Positions 35,514 through 44,024 of a stretch of 56,256 nt of DNA are shown in pieces. Position numbers and translations under genes: made by a program. Numbering within the stretch: the stretch's first letter is position 1; every line of letters starts with the position of its first letter. The notes beneath the pieces were generated by a model. The model did not search any database and had not been told where the DNA came from. It saw only the letters and a list, made by a program, of their open reading frames with translations. The DNA comes from Azospirillum fermentarium (GTDB taxonomy: Bacteria > Pseudomonadota > Alphaproteobacteria > Azospirillales > Azospirillaceae). The DNA is taken from NCBI RefSeq assembly GCF_025961205.1, contig NZ_JAOQNH010000003.1, positions 1,177,501 to 1,233,756 of the forward strand, read 5' to 3'.

Positions 35514-36862
35514 ACCTGACCGGCTGGCTGATCCGGCTGTCCCGCTTTACCGCCCGCCCGCCCGCGGCCGGGACCGTGCCCGTCACGGCGGGGGCGGAGG
35601 ACGATCCGTCGGGCGACGACCGCTTCCTGGTCACCGCCGGGGCGCTGGTGCTGTTCGCCGTCGGCTGGTCGTCGGTGGCCGAGCTGAACGTCACCAGCGT
35701 GGCGCCGGGCGAGGTGGTGCCGCTGTCCTATGTCCAGAGCGTCCAGCACCTGGAGGGCGGCATCGTCCGCGAGATCCTGGTGGCCGAAGGCGACCGGGTG
35801 ACGGAAAACCAGCCGCTGGTGGAGTTGGACCAGACCAAGACCGGCTCGGACGCGGGCGAACTGCGCGAGCGCCTGTCCTCGCTCGCCGCCGACCGCGCGC
35901 GGCTGGAGGCGGAGGTGGAGGACGCCCCCGCCGTGACATATCCCGCGTGGCTGCTGGAACGGGGGCCGGAGGTGGTCGCCGCCTCCCGCCTGCTGTTCCA
36001 GGCGCGGCGGGACCGGCTGGCCTCCGACATCCGCATCCAGACCCAGACGGTGACCCAGCGCGAGCAGGACGTGGCGATGATGGAATCCCGCATCGCCGGG
36101 ACGCAGGCCGGCTTGCGCATCGTGCAGGAGCAGATCGCCATCAGCGACACGCTCCTGAAGCGGGAAATCACCAACCGCATGAAGCATCTGGAGCTTCTGC
36201 GCGATCAGGCCAACCTGACCGGCACCCTGGCCGAGGACCGCAACGCCCTGCTGCGCGCGCAGGCCGCCCTGGGGGAGGCCCGCGACCGGCTGGCCTGGAT
36301 CACCCAGAAATACAAGGAAGAGGTCCGCAGCGCCCTGGAAGAGGCCCGCCGCAGCATCGCCGAGCTGTCCCAGCGCCAAGCCCGCGTGGAAGACAACCTG
36401 GACCGCAGCAGCCTGCGCGCCCCCGTGGCCGGCGTGGTGAAAACCCTGTCGGTGTCCACCCGCGGCGCGGTGGTCAAGCCGGGCGACACGGTGGTGGAGC
36501 TGGTGCCCGCCGACAGCCAGCTCGTGATCGACGCCCGCCTGCCGGTGCAGGACATCGGCTATGTCCAGACCGGGCAGGAGGTGTCGGTCACCCTGGCCAG
36601 CAGCGATGCGTCGCGCTTCGGCCACATCGTGGGCCACGTGCGCACCATCAGCCCCGACACCCTGGTCGATGCCGACAAGCAATCCTATTACAAGGTGCGC
36701 ATCGCGCTGGACTCGCGCTCGTTCCAGTACGGCGGGCGGCGCTACGACCTGTACCCCGGCGTGCGGGTGGTCTGCAGCATCCTGACCGGCCAGCGCACCG
36801 TGCTCGATTACGTGCTGTCCCCCATCCTCAGCGGCCTGCACCGCGGGCTGCAGGAGCGGTGA
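35510..36862 (+). CDS. HlyD-family membrane fusion protein
   Basis: A 450-residue periplasmic adaptor of type I secretion. An N-terminal membrane helix lies near 42-60 (FLVTAGALVLFAVGWSSVAEL). The lipoyl/barrel start VAPGEVVPLSYVQSVQHLEGGIVREILVAEGDRV is characteristic (given here in pieces because of length: VAPGEVVPLS and LEGGIVREILVAEGD). A long helical hairpin about 105-300 follows, then LRAPVAGVVKTLSV and the C-terminal beta-barrel ending VVCSILTGQRTVLDYVLSPI, which is typical of HlyD/LapC-type adaptors. ATG 35510 overlaps the ABC stop by 4 bp. Confidence 0.93.
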   Translation: MNLTGWLIRLSRFTARPPAAGTVPVTAGAEDDPSGDDRFLVTAGALVLFAVGWSSVAELNVTSVAPGEVVPLSYVQSVQHLEGGIVREILVAEGDRVTENQPLVELDQTKTGSDAGELRERLSSLAADRARLEAEVEDAPAVTYPAWLLERGPEVVAASRLLFQARRDRLASDIRIQTQTVTQREQDVAMMESRIAGTQAGLRIVQEQIAISDTLLKREITNRMKHLELLRDQANLTGTLAEDRNALLRAQAALGEARDRLAWITQKYKEEVRSALEEARRSIAELSQRQARVEDNLDRSSLRAPVAGVVKTLSVSTRGAVVKPGDTVVELVPADSQLVIDARLPVQDIGYVQTGQEVSVTLASSDASRFGHIVGHVRTISPDTLVDADKQSYYKVRIALDSRSFQYGGRRYDLYPGVRVVCSILTGQRTVLDYVLSPILSGLHRGLQER

Positions 36863-36916
36863 CGGCCATGTCTTCCCCGTCCGTTCCGCCTTTCCGCTTT
36901 CTTCCCGGTGGTGTCC

Positions 36917-39900
36917 ATGTTCAAGCGGCTTAAGCCCCAGATCCAGCCCGCAACCATGCCGCGGCTGACCAAGAAGGCGCGCTTCGCCCTGATTATCGTC
37001 AGTGCCATCGTCATCACGGCCCTGGTGTCGGCCATCGTGCGCACCTGGGTGCTGGACGGCGACCGGCACGACCCGCTGGTGGTGGCGGTGGTGGCCCCGC
37101 TGTCGGGGACGGACGCGGCCATCGGGCGGGCGATCCGGCAGGGGGCGGAGCTGCGCGCCGGCCTCATCAACGCCGCGGGCGGCCTGTCGGGCCGGCCCGT
37201 GGAGGTGCGCGCCTTCGACGACAAGGGCGACCCCGCCGCCTCCCGCGCCCTGGCCCAGACGGTGGCGCAGCAGGCGGACGTGCTGGCGGTGATCGGCCAC
37301 CACCCCGACAGCGCCGCCGACGCCGCGGGCGTCTACGCCGCCCGCGGCGTGCCGCTGCTGGAGCCGAACACCATGGCCGATCCGGGGGGGGACGCCAACC
37401 CGTGGCTGTTCCGCACCAATTTCGACACGCTGTTCGAAACCCGGTTCCTGGCCAACTACGTCCGCAACGTCATCGGCGAACCCACCATCGCCGTGGTGCG
37501 CGCCGACACCCCCCAGACCGCCGAACAGGCCGAGCAGTTCGACCGCATCATCCAGCGATTCGGCACCAGACTGGTGGCACAATGGACCTTCGCCCCCGGC
37601 AGCACCGACCTGCAGGCCCTGGCCGCCGACGTGAAGCAGAAGATGCCCACCGGCGCCCTGGTGATCCTGGGCTCGCCCGCCGACAGCGCCCAGGCGGTGG
37701 TGGCCCTGCGGGATGCCAACGTGCGCAACCTGATCGGCGGCCTGTCGGGCATGGCGTCCAACGCCTTCCGCGCCCGGCTGGTGGAGCTGGCGGCGAAACA
37801 GCCGCCGGAGGCGTACGCCAACGGCCTGCTGGTGTCGTCGCCGATCCTGTTCGACACCGCCAACGAACGCGCCCAGAGCTTCTACGGCCAGTACGAGAAG
37901 CGGTTCCGCTCGGTGCCCGACTGGGCGGCGGCCATGGGCGACGATTCCCTGTCGCTCGTCGCCGACGCCATCGGCCAGACGCTGAAGGCCGCCGGGCCGG
38001 AGGCCGGCAAGACCGCCACGCCGCAGCAGATCTCCGACCAGATCCGCAGCCGGCTGGCCGACCGCAACCGCAGCGAAACCGCCTTTCAGGGCGTGCTGGG
38101 AAGCTGGATCTTCAACGACAAGGGACAGGCCAACATCCCGGTGATGATGGCGCTCTACAACGGCCTGAACCCGGTGGCCGCCCTGACCCAGCTTCAGCCC
38201 ATCCGCGACGTGGGCGTGTCGAACTTCCTGGAAGAGGTGCAGCGGGGCCGGGCGCTCTATGTCAACGACCGCTTCATGTACAAGACGAACGTGATCTACA
38301 CGGGCGTCCAGATGAACGAGATCCGCGACCTGAACCCCGACCGGAACGAGGCGACGCTCAACGCCACCGTGTGGTTCCGCTACCGCGGCAATTTCAATCC
38401 CGCCGACGTGGTGTTCGTCAACGCGGTCAAGCCCATCGACCTGGGCAAGCCGTACCGCGAGGAACGCGACGACACCATGACCTATGCCGCCTACCGCATC
38501 GAGGGGCGGTTCAGCCTGGACTTCCTCAACGTCCGCCAGCCGTTCGGCAGCAAGGTGGCGGGGCTCAGCTTCCGCCACCGCACGCTCAACCGGAACAACG
38601 TGATGTTCGTCACCGACGTTCTGGGCATGGGGCTGATCGACACCTCCGATTTCGTGGAGAAGCTGAAGGCCGCCTCCACCGCCGTCCCGGCCCGCGAGCC
38701 GACGCTGATGGAACGGCTGAGCCGCAATCTGGAGGGACAGGCCGAAGGCTCCGCCCTGCTGGAACGGCTGCGGGGGGGCCGCGTGCTGGCGGCGTCGCCC
38801 GGCTGGCGGCTGTCGCGGGCCTGGATCTCGCAGGACGTGGTGTCCATCAGCTCCGAAGGCGACCCCAATTATGTGGGCTTCGGGCGTCCGGCCCCGGATT
38901 TCTCGCGGGTCGATTTCGGGGTGATGGCGGTGCCCGACGCGCCCGCCGCCCGCGACGTCATCGACGCCGACCATTTCCTGACCATCGCCATCTTCGCCGC
39001 CGTGCTGGCGCTGTTCGCGCGCCTGATGGACCGCAAGGACCGCGGCCAGTTCTGGAAGATGCAGACGCTGTTCATGCGCATCCTGTCGTGGCCGCTGCTG
39101 CTGATGTCGGTGGGCAACATCGCGCTGGACCGGGCGGTGGCCAGCCTGCCGCCCAGCGGCATCAACGCGGTGGTCAACACCTTCGACGTGCTGTGGCTGC
39201 TGGTGCCGGCGTTCCTGGCCACCCAGACGCTGGAACGGTTCGTGTGGACGCCGCTGGAGGTGAAGACCCAGCGCAAGATCCCCGGCATCATCCGCCGCTT
39301 TGCGTCGATCATCATCTTCGGGCTGGCGCTGTGCGGCGTCATCGCCTTCGTGCTGAAGCAGCCGCTGACCAGCCTGCTGGCCGCATCCGGCCTCATCAGC
39401 ATGGTGATCGGTCTGGCGATCCAGGCCAACATCGCCAACATCTTCTCCGGCATCATCCTGAACCTGGAACGGCCGTTCAAGATCGGCGACAGCGTGCAGA
39501 TCACCGATGTGGTCAAGGGCGTGGTGGTGGACATGACCTGGCGCACGGTGCGGGTGCGCAACGGGTCCGGCTACACCGTCGCCATGCCCAACGGCAAGGT
39601 GTCGGAGGCCACCGTGGTGAATTTCAGCGCGGTGGAACGGGTGTGGATGCGGCTGGAATACTACGCCGATCCGGCCTACGATCCCGACTTCATGGCGCAG
39701 GTGCTGACCCGCGCGCTCGCCGTGGCCGAGGGGACGATGCCCAGCGCCGGGGGGGCCGCTCCCTTCGTGCGCTACGACGGCATGCGCAACAGCAACGGCC
39801 AGTGGCTGGCGAAGTACAACCTGATCTTCTGGGTCAAGGATTACGACGCCACCTTCTCGGTGCCGGAAAAGGTGTGGAAGGCGGTCTATGCCACCCTGCG

Positions 39901-40033
39901 CGACGCCGGGCTGGAGCCGTCGCCGCCGGACCTGCTGGACGCCATGACCGCCGCCGAGAACGGGGGGGGCACCCATGGCACCCCCGTGCAGGCGGCGGCG
40001 GCCACGGCGGTGGCGCTGGCCGACGCGCGGTGA
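36917..40033 (+). CDS. Fused periplasmic binding protein, ligand-gated-channel-like domain and MscS channel
   Basis: A 1038-residue membrane protein with three parts. (1) After one membrane helix (about 22-42) a Peripla_BP_6-like region (about 52-430) starts PLVVAVVAPLSGTDAAIG and has GAELRAGLINAAGGL and VIGHHPDSAADAAGVY, as in branched-chain amino acid/urea binding proteins. (2) About 455-680: TNVIYTGVQMNEIRDLN, ATVWFRYRG, YRIEGRFSLDFLNVRQPFG and, after a helical insert, GWRLSRAWI and SRVDFGVMAV; order and motifs resemble the extracellular ligand-binding domain of pentameric ligand-gated channels. (3) About 685-1000: several helices, the MscS pore helix (about 818-848, GLISMVIGLAIQANIANI) and the beta domain (ERPFKIGDSVQI, VRNGSGYTVAMPNG). 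ATG 36917 is preferred; 36908 and 36956 are alternatives. It follows hlyD by 54 bp. Confidence 0.85.
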   Translation: MFKRLKPQIQPATMPRLTKKARFALIIVSAIVITALVSAIVRTWVLDGDRHDPLVVAVVAPLSGTDAAIGRAIRQGAELRAGLINAAGGLSGRPVEVRAFDDKGDPAASRALAQTVAQQADVLAVIGHHPDSAADAAGVYAARGVPLLEPNTMADPGGDANPWLFRTNFDTLFETRFLANYVRNVIGEPTIAVVRADTPQTAEQAEQFDRIIQRFGTRLVAQWTFAPGSTDLQALAADVKQKMPTGALVILGSPADSAQAVVALRDANVRNLIGGLSGMASNAFRARLVELAAKQPPEAYANGLLVSSPILFDTANERAQSFYGQYEKRFRSVPDWAAAMGDDSLSLVADAIGQTLKAAGPEAGKTATPQQISDQIRSRLADRNRSETAFQGVLGSWIFNDKGQANIPVMMALYNGLNPVAALTQLQPIRDVGVSNFLEEVQRGRALYVNDRFMYKTNVIYTGVQMNEIRDLNPDRNEATLNATVWFRYRGNFNPADVVFVNAVKPIDLGKPYREERDDTMTYAAYRIEGRFSLDFLNVRQPFGSKVAGLSFRHRTLNRNNVMFVTDVLGMGLIDTSDFVEKLKAASTAVPAREPTLMERLSRNLEGQAEGSALLERLRGGRVLAASPGWRLSRAWISQDVVSISSEGDPNYVGFGRPAPDFSRVDFGVMAVPDAPAARDVIDADHFLTIAIFAAVLALFARLMDRKDRGQFWKMQTLFMRILSWPLLLMSVGNIALDRAVASLPPSGINAVVNTFDVLWLLVPAFLATQTLERFVWTPLEVKTQRKIPGIIRRFASIIIFGLALCGVIAFVLKQPLTSLLAASGLISMVIGLAIQANIANIFSGIILNLERPFKIGDSVQITDVVKGVVVDMTWRTVRVRNGSGYTVAMPNGKVSEATVVNFSAVERVWMRLEYYADPAYDPDFMAQVLTRALAVAEGTMPSAGGAAPFVRYDGMRNSNGQWLAKYNLIFWVKDYDATFSVPEKVWKAVYATLRDAGLEPSPPDLLDAMTAAENGGGTHGTPVQAAAATAVALADAR

Positions 40034-40068
40034 CCGGAAACGGGACGATCAACGGAAAGGGCTTTGTC

Positions 40069-41061
40069 ATGGCGGTGTTTTCCGGTTTCCCCAGCGGGGT
40101 TCGGCGTCTGGTTCTGCCGGTTCTGGCCCTGGGGGCGGGGGTGCCGGCGGGCGGGTGCGTGCCCATGGTCGCCGGCCCGGTGGTGGCGGTGGCCGCCCTG
40201 CCCGAGGTGGAGTCGCGCACCGACGTGCTGGCCCCCATCACCGAGGGACGCCTTGACCCGCTGGTACGCTATCCCGCCCGCAACGTGCGCTATTCCCTGA
40301 CCATCGACGAGCAGGACGGCTCCTTCATCCTCAAGACGCGGGAGACAGGGGATGAGCCGGCGGCGGTCTCCGCCCCGGTCCGCAAGGCCGCCGCCCCGGC
40401 CCCCGTGGCGGCGGCACCAGCAACGGCGACCGTACCGCGTCCGGCACCGGCCGAAACGGCATCCGTCACCGTGGCGGCGGTTCCCCCCTCCCCCACCCAT
40501 CAGAGCGATGTGGAAAGCCCGCTGTTGCCGGCCGCAGCCAGCCGGCCCGCGGCGGTCCAGCCGATCCCCACCAGCACGGCCCCCGCCGTCGCCGCCCCGG
40601 CCATTGCGGCGGCCCCGATGGTCCCGGTTGCTCAGATGGCTGCCGCGTCCGACGTTCCGCCGCCGGTCGCCCCCGCCCCGGCGGCCAAGGCCCCGGTGGT
40701 CATCACCCCGGCCCAGACGGCTCCCGTCACCGCACCGGCGGCCCCGGCTTTCCAGCCGGCGGCGGTGGACGCGCCCGTCCCCACCCCGGCACCGGCCCCG
40801 CGGACGGTGCCGGTGGCGCCGATCGTTCCCGGTGCGGTCCCGGCGGCCCCCCGGTCCGTGGTGGTCACCCCCTGCCCGTCCGGCGGGGAAAGCTGGTTCC
40901 GCTACACGCCCGAGGGCTATGTGTGCGCGGCCCCCACGCCAGCCCCCGCGGCGGCGGTGGCCGAAAGCGCGCGCATCCCCGACCGGGATTGCCGCACCGG
41001 ACGCTGGGTGCAGGCCACGCCGGGGGAATTCGTCTGCCAGCCCATCGGCAAGGGGGAGTGA
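40069..41061 (+). CDS. Pro/Ala-rich lipoprotein
   Basis: A 330-residue protein starting at ATG 40069 with AAAGG 8 nt upstream. A signal with lipobox AGGC (VLALGAGVPAGGC, Cys about 31) predicts a lipoprotein. Residues 55-90 form a small domain (ITEGRLDPLVRYPARNVRYS, then YSLTIDEQDGSFILKTRE), followed by about 170 residues of Ala/Pro/Val low complexity, and a C-terminal pair of Cys-containing segments SWFRYTPEGYVCA and RWVQATPGEFVCQ, which look like a repeated short module with VxVTPCPSG/DRDCRTG. It lies 35 bp after the receptor-channel gene and closes the operon. The function is unknown; a surface or periplasm-spanning part of the same system is possible. Confidence 0.75.
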   Translation: MAVFSGFPSGVRRLVLPVLALGAGVPAGGCVPMVAGPVVAVAALPEVESRTDVLAPITEGRLDPLVRYPARNVRYSLTIDEQDGSFILKTRETGDEPAAVSAPVRKAAAPAPVAAAPATATVPRPAPAETASVTVAAVPPSPTHQSDVESPLLPAAASRPAAVQPIPTSTAPAVAAPAIAAAPMVPVAQMAAASDVPPPVAPAPAAKAPVVITPAQTAPVTAPAAPAFQPAAVDAPVPTPAPAPRTVPVAPIVPGAVPAAPRSVVVTPCPSGGESWFRYTPEGYVCAAPTPAPAAAVAESARIPDRDCRTGRWVQATPGEFVCQPIGKGE

Positions 41062-41073
41062 TCCCCCCGCCGG

Positions 41074-41934
41074 TCAGCGGACCCGTTCGACGGGAAAGCG
41101 CACGCTGGGTGCCGCCATCAGATCCTGCGCGGCGATGAGCTGAAGCTCGCGGGTGCCCGCACGGCGGGTTTCCTGGAACACGGCGTTGATGGCCGCCGCC
41201 GCCCCCTCCAGCGCCGCGGCGGCGCTGCGGGTCTTCAGGTAATGGGCCAGGAACAGCGCCGCCACCGCATCGCCGGCCCCGTTGGGCGGCGGATCCAGCG
41301 GCAGGCGCGGGGTGCCGACCAGGAACGCGCCCTCATCGCCGTCCACCAGCATCTCGATCCGGCCCTCGGGCGCTTCGGCGCGGGTCAGGCTGGTGACCAT
41401 GACCAGTTTCGGTCCGCGGGACCGCAGGGCCGCCGTTGCCGCCAGCGCCTCGGCCAGCGAGGTCACGGGGCAGCCGGTCAGGTATTCCAGCTCGAACTGG
41501 TTGGGGGTCACCACGTCGGCGGCGGGCACGGCGTGGTCGCGCATGAATTCCGGGATGCCGGGCCGCACGAAGAAGCCCCGCCCCACGTCCCCCATCACCG
41601 GGTCGCAGCAATAGAGCGCGTCGGGCCGCGCCGTCTTGACCCGCGCCACCGCCGACAGGATGACGGTGCCCATGGCGGCATCGCCCATATACCCCGACAG
41701 CACGGCATCGCACGAATCGAGCGCACCGCGCTCCCCCACCCCCTCCAACACCTGCTCCACATGGGCGGGGGTGAACACATCCCCCTTCCACGAGCCGTAG
41801 CCGGTGTGGTTGGAAAACTGCACCGTGTTGACGGCGATGACGTCACAGCCCAGCCGCTGCAGCGGGAACACCGCGGCGCGGTTTCCGACATAGCCGTAGG
41901 CAACGTGGGATTGGATCGACAGGACGGTCTTCAT
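41074..41934 (-). CDS. pdxY: Pyridoxal kinase
   Basis: A 286-residue ribokinase-superfamily enzyme that phosphorylates pyridoxal (vitamin B6 salvage). The N-terminus TVLSIQSHVAYGYVGNRAA is the PdxY/PdxK signature; then VNTVQFSNHTGYG, DAVLSGYMGDAAMG, CDPVMGDVGRGFFV and VVTPNQFELEYLTG, and the anion-hole motif PPPNGAGDAVAALF with catalytic Asp near residue 224. The length fits PdxY. It converges on the lipoprotein gene with 12 bp between stops. PdxY and PdxK are hard to separate by eye, so the symbol is tentative. Confidence 0.93.
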   Translation of the reverse strand: MKTVLSIQSHVAYGYVGNRAAVFPLQRLGCDVIAVNTVQFSNHTGYGSWKGDVFTPAHVEQVLEGVGERGALDSCDAVLSGYMGDAAMGTVILSAVARVKTARPDALYCCDPVMGDVGRGFFVRPGIPEFMRDHAVPAADVVTPNQFELEYLTGCPVTSLAEALAATAALRSRGPKLVMVTSLTRAEAPEGRIEMLVDGDEGAFLVGTPRLPLDPPPNGAGDAVAALFLAHYLKTRSAAAALEGAAAAINAVFQETRRAGTRELQLIAAQDLMAAPSVRFPVERVR

Positions 41935-42181
41935 AGGCGGAAGGATGAATCAGCTTGGCCGTACTGTCCACCGTGGGATTGTCATCATGACACGCTCCAG
42001 CAATGCTGCAGGGCGGCATCGCCCAGGCATGGCATCCCATTGTTGCAGAAACATGCGGCTATCGTCCCAAGGTTACAGCGACAAAATCGCCCGACACCGT
42101 GCTGAAACCCGAATGCACTTCTGGGTGTAACAAGCGGCTGCTAATCTTCGCTGCGCTGCAATGCGGTAGGAGACGACCGGA

Positions 42182-42586
42182 ATGTCCGTGGAATTGATTC
42201 GCCTGAAACTGCGCCGTGCCGACGGGACCGTGGCCCTGCTGTCCGGGTCGGTGGTCCTGCATCCCGACGGCATCATCGACTTCTTCGGCGACACCATGGC
42301 GCACGCCGACACCATCGCCGCCCTGCTCGACCGCTGCAACGCCGCCCCCCGCCCGCTGGAAGAGGTGCCGCTGGGCGCCATGGTGCGGGACACCGCCGCC
42401 GGGCTGACCGCCGACCGCATCCGCATCGGCATCGTCACCGCCCTCTCCCCGCTCTGCCTGCGCCCCGGACAGCCGGTGACGGTGGCCGAGGGGATGGACC
42501 CCGACGCGCGTGCGCTGTTGCAGCGCGAACTCGCCACCTTCCGCGCCTCCCGCGCCGGCGGGGTGCGCACACCCATGGCCGCCTGA
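42182..42586 (+). CDS. Hypothetical protein
   Basis: A 134-residue soluble ORF (MSVELIRLKLRRADGTVALL). It contains VVLHPDGIIDFFGDTMAHAD near residue 25 and an Arg/Ala-rich C-terminus. No membrane segment, signal or known motif. The GGTAGGAGACGACCGGA stretch directly upstream contains GGAG 10 nt before the ATG. It is 92 bp before the lyase gene in the same direction and could be co-transcribed with it. Confidence 0.65.
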   Translation: MSVELIRLKLRRADGTVALLSGSVVLHPDGIIDFFGDTMAHADTIAALLDRCNAAPRPLEEVPLGAMVRDTAAGLTADRIRIGIVTALSPLCLRPGQPVTVAEGMDPDARALLQRELATFRASRAGGVRTPMAA

Positions 42587-42677
42587 TCCTTGTGCCCCCA
42601 CAGGGCATGGACAGGACCGGAGCCGGGGGGTATCAGGGGGGTGACCATCACCGCCTTCCGATACGGGGAACGATCCC

Positions 42678-43574
42678 ATGGCCATGACCGTCCGTCCGCG
42701 CCGCAGCGTGCTCTATATGCCGGGCTCCAACGCCCGCGCGCTGGAAAAGGGCCGCAGCCTGCCCGCCGACGGGCTGATTCTCGACCTTGAGGACGCGGTG
42801 GCCCCCGACGCCAAGGCCGACGCCCGCGCCACCATCCGCGCCGCGGTGGCCGCCGGCGGGTACGGCGGGCGGGAAATCATCATCCGCGCCAATGGGCTGA
42901 ACACCCCCTGGGGTTATGACGATCTGGTGATGGCGGCATCCAGCGGCGCCGACGCCGTGCTGCTGCCCAAGGTGGAGAGCGCCGACATGGTGCGGCAGGC
43001 CGAATCGGTGCTGGCCGCCGCCGGGGCGCCCGCGGATCTGCGCCTGTGGTGCATGATGGAAACCCCCATGGGCATGCTGAACGCGCGCGAGATCGCCGGA
43101 TCCACCCCGCGTCTGGGCGGGCTGGTGATGGGCACCTCGGATCTTGCCAAGGATCTGCACGCCGCCCACACCCGTGACCGGCTGCCCATGATCACCAGCC
43201 TGGGGCTGTGCCTGCTGGCGGCGCGGGCCTATGGGCTGGCGATTCTCGATGGGGTGCATCTGGACCTGAACGACGATGACGGCTTCGCCGCCTCCTGCGT
43301 CCAGGGGTGCCAACTGGGCTTCGACGGCAAGACCCTGATCCATCCCAAGACGATTGCCGCCTGCAACGCCGCCTTCGCCCCGTCGGAGGCCGAGGTCACC
43401 CACGCCCGCCGCATCACCGCGGCCCACGCCGCCGCCGTGGCCGCGGGCCAGGGGGTGGTGCTGGTGGATGGGCGGCTGGTGGAAAACCTGCATGTGGAGA
43501 ACGCCCGCCGCCTGATCGCGCTGGCCGATGCCATCGCCGCCCAGGAATCCGGTGGAGATTCCTCGGGCGGCTGA
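42678..43574 (+). CDS. HpcH/HpaI-CitE family CoA-ester lyase
   Basis: A 298-residue TIM-barrel lyase of the citrate lyase beta/malyl-CoA lyase family. Signatures are RRSVLYMPGSNARALEK (residues about 8-24), LPADGLILDLEDAVAPDAK with the metal-binding acidic residues, RANGLNTPWGYDDL, VLLPKVESADMV, LRLWCMMETPMGMLNARE with the second metal Glu, and GLVMGTSDLAKDL. The end has CQLGFDGKTLIHPKTI. It cleaves or forms acyl-CoA C-C bonds with Mg; the exact substrate (malyl-CoA, methylmalyl-CoA or citramalyl-CoA) cannot be told. GGGGA lies 8 nt before the ATG. Confidence 0.93.
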   Translation: MAMTVRPRRSVLYMPGSNARALEKGRSLPADGLILDLEDAVAPDAKADARATIRAAVAAGGYGGREIIIRANGLNTPWGYDDLVMAASSGADAVLLPKVESADMVRQAESVLAAAGAPADLRLWCMMETPMGMLNAREIAGSTPRLGGLVMGTSDLAKDLHAAHTRDRLPMITSLGLCLLAARAYGLAILDGVHLDLNDDDGFAASCVQGCQLGFDGKTLIHPKTIAACNAAFAPSEAEVTHARRITAAHAAAVAAGQGVVLVDGRLVENLHVENARRLIALADAIAAQESGGDSSGG

Positions 43575-43648
43575 GAATCCGTCATCCCTTCGGGAACCAA
43601 AGCCTTCGCCGCCGGTTAACGGGACATGGCAGAGGTGGAGGTGTTCCC

Positions 43649-43951
43649 ATGACGGCAAAGGAGGCCGGACGGACGTCGAACCGGGGTTTCGCGTCCATGG
43701 ACCCGGAAAAGCAGCGGGAAATCGCGGCCAAGGGGGGCGAGAGCGTGCCCGCCGCCAAGCGCAGCTTTTCCCGCAACCCGGAACTGGCGGCGGAAGCCGG
43801 GCGCAAGGGCGGGCGCAGCGTCCCGGCTCAGGCCCGCAGCTTCGCCCGCAATCCGGCCCTGGCCGCCGAGGCCGGGCGCAAGGGCGGACAGGCCAGCCAC
43901 AACAACGGGCAGGGCGGCGGCCGTTCCCGCGGCACCCCGCCCGCCGACTAG
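43649..43951 (+). CDS. KGG-repeat stress protein
   Basis: A 100-residue basic protein with three KGG motifs: REIAAKGGESVPAAKR, EAGRKGGRSVPAQAR and EAGRKGGQASHN. The N-terminal RGFASMDPEKQREIA is also typical of the YciG/Con-10 KGG family, small general-stress proteins. The ATG at 43649 follows GGAGG (GGAG 8 nt away). The two FxRNPxLAAEAGRKGG units are a clear internal duplication. A strong terminator follows 37 bp after the stop. Confidence 0.88.
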   Translation: MTAKEAGRTSNRGFASMDPEKQREIAAKGGESVPAAKRSFSRNPELAAEAGRKGGRSVPAQARSFARNPALAAEAGRKGGQASHNNGQGGGRSRGTPPAD

Positions 43952-43987
43952 GGTTTGATGGGGCGGAGGGTTTCCGCGTCAAACGGC

Positions 43988-44021
43988 GGCTGGCACGGGG
44001 TACCCCGTGCCAGCCCTTTTT
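43988..44021. terminator. Rho-independent terminator after the KGG gene
   Basis: Bases 43988-44000 and 44003-44015 are a perfect 13-bp stem (28-bp palindrome with the GGTACC centre) followed by CTTTTT (44016-44021). It reads as a terminator for the plus-strand KGG gene and, being 4 bp from the response-regulator stop, it may also help the convergent gene. Confidence 0.9.
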
Positions 44022-44024
44022 CCG

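Noticed and set aside
35075..39976. A 1633-codon open frame on the minus strand
   Set aside because: It lies opposite the ABC, HlyD and receptor-channel genes; its translation is His/Arg/Gly-rich with no domain, as expected from the antisense of high-GC coding DNA.
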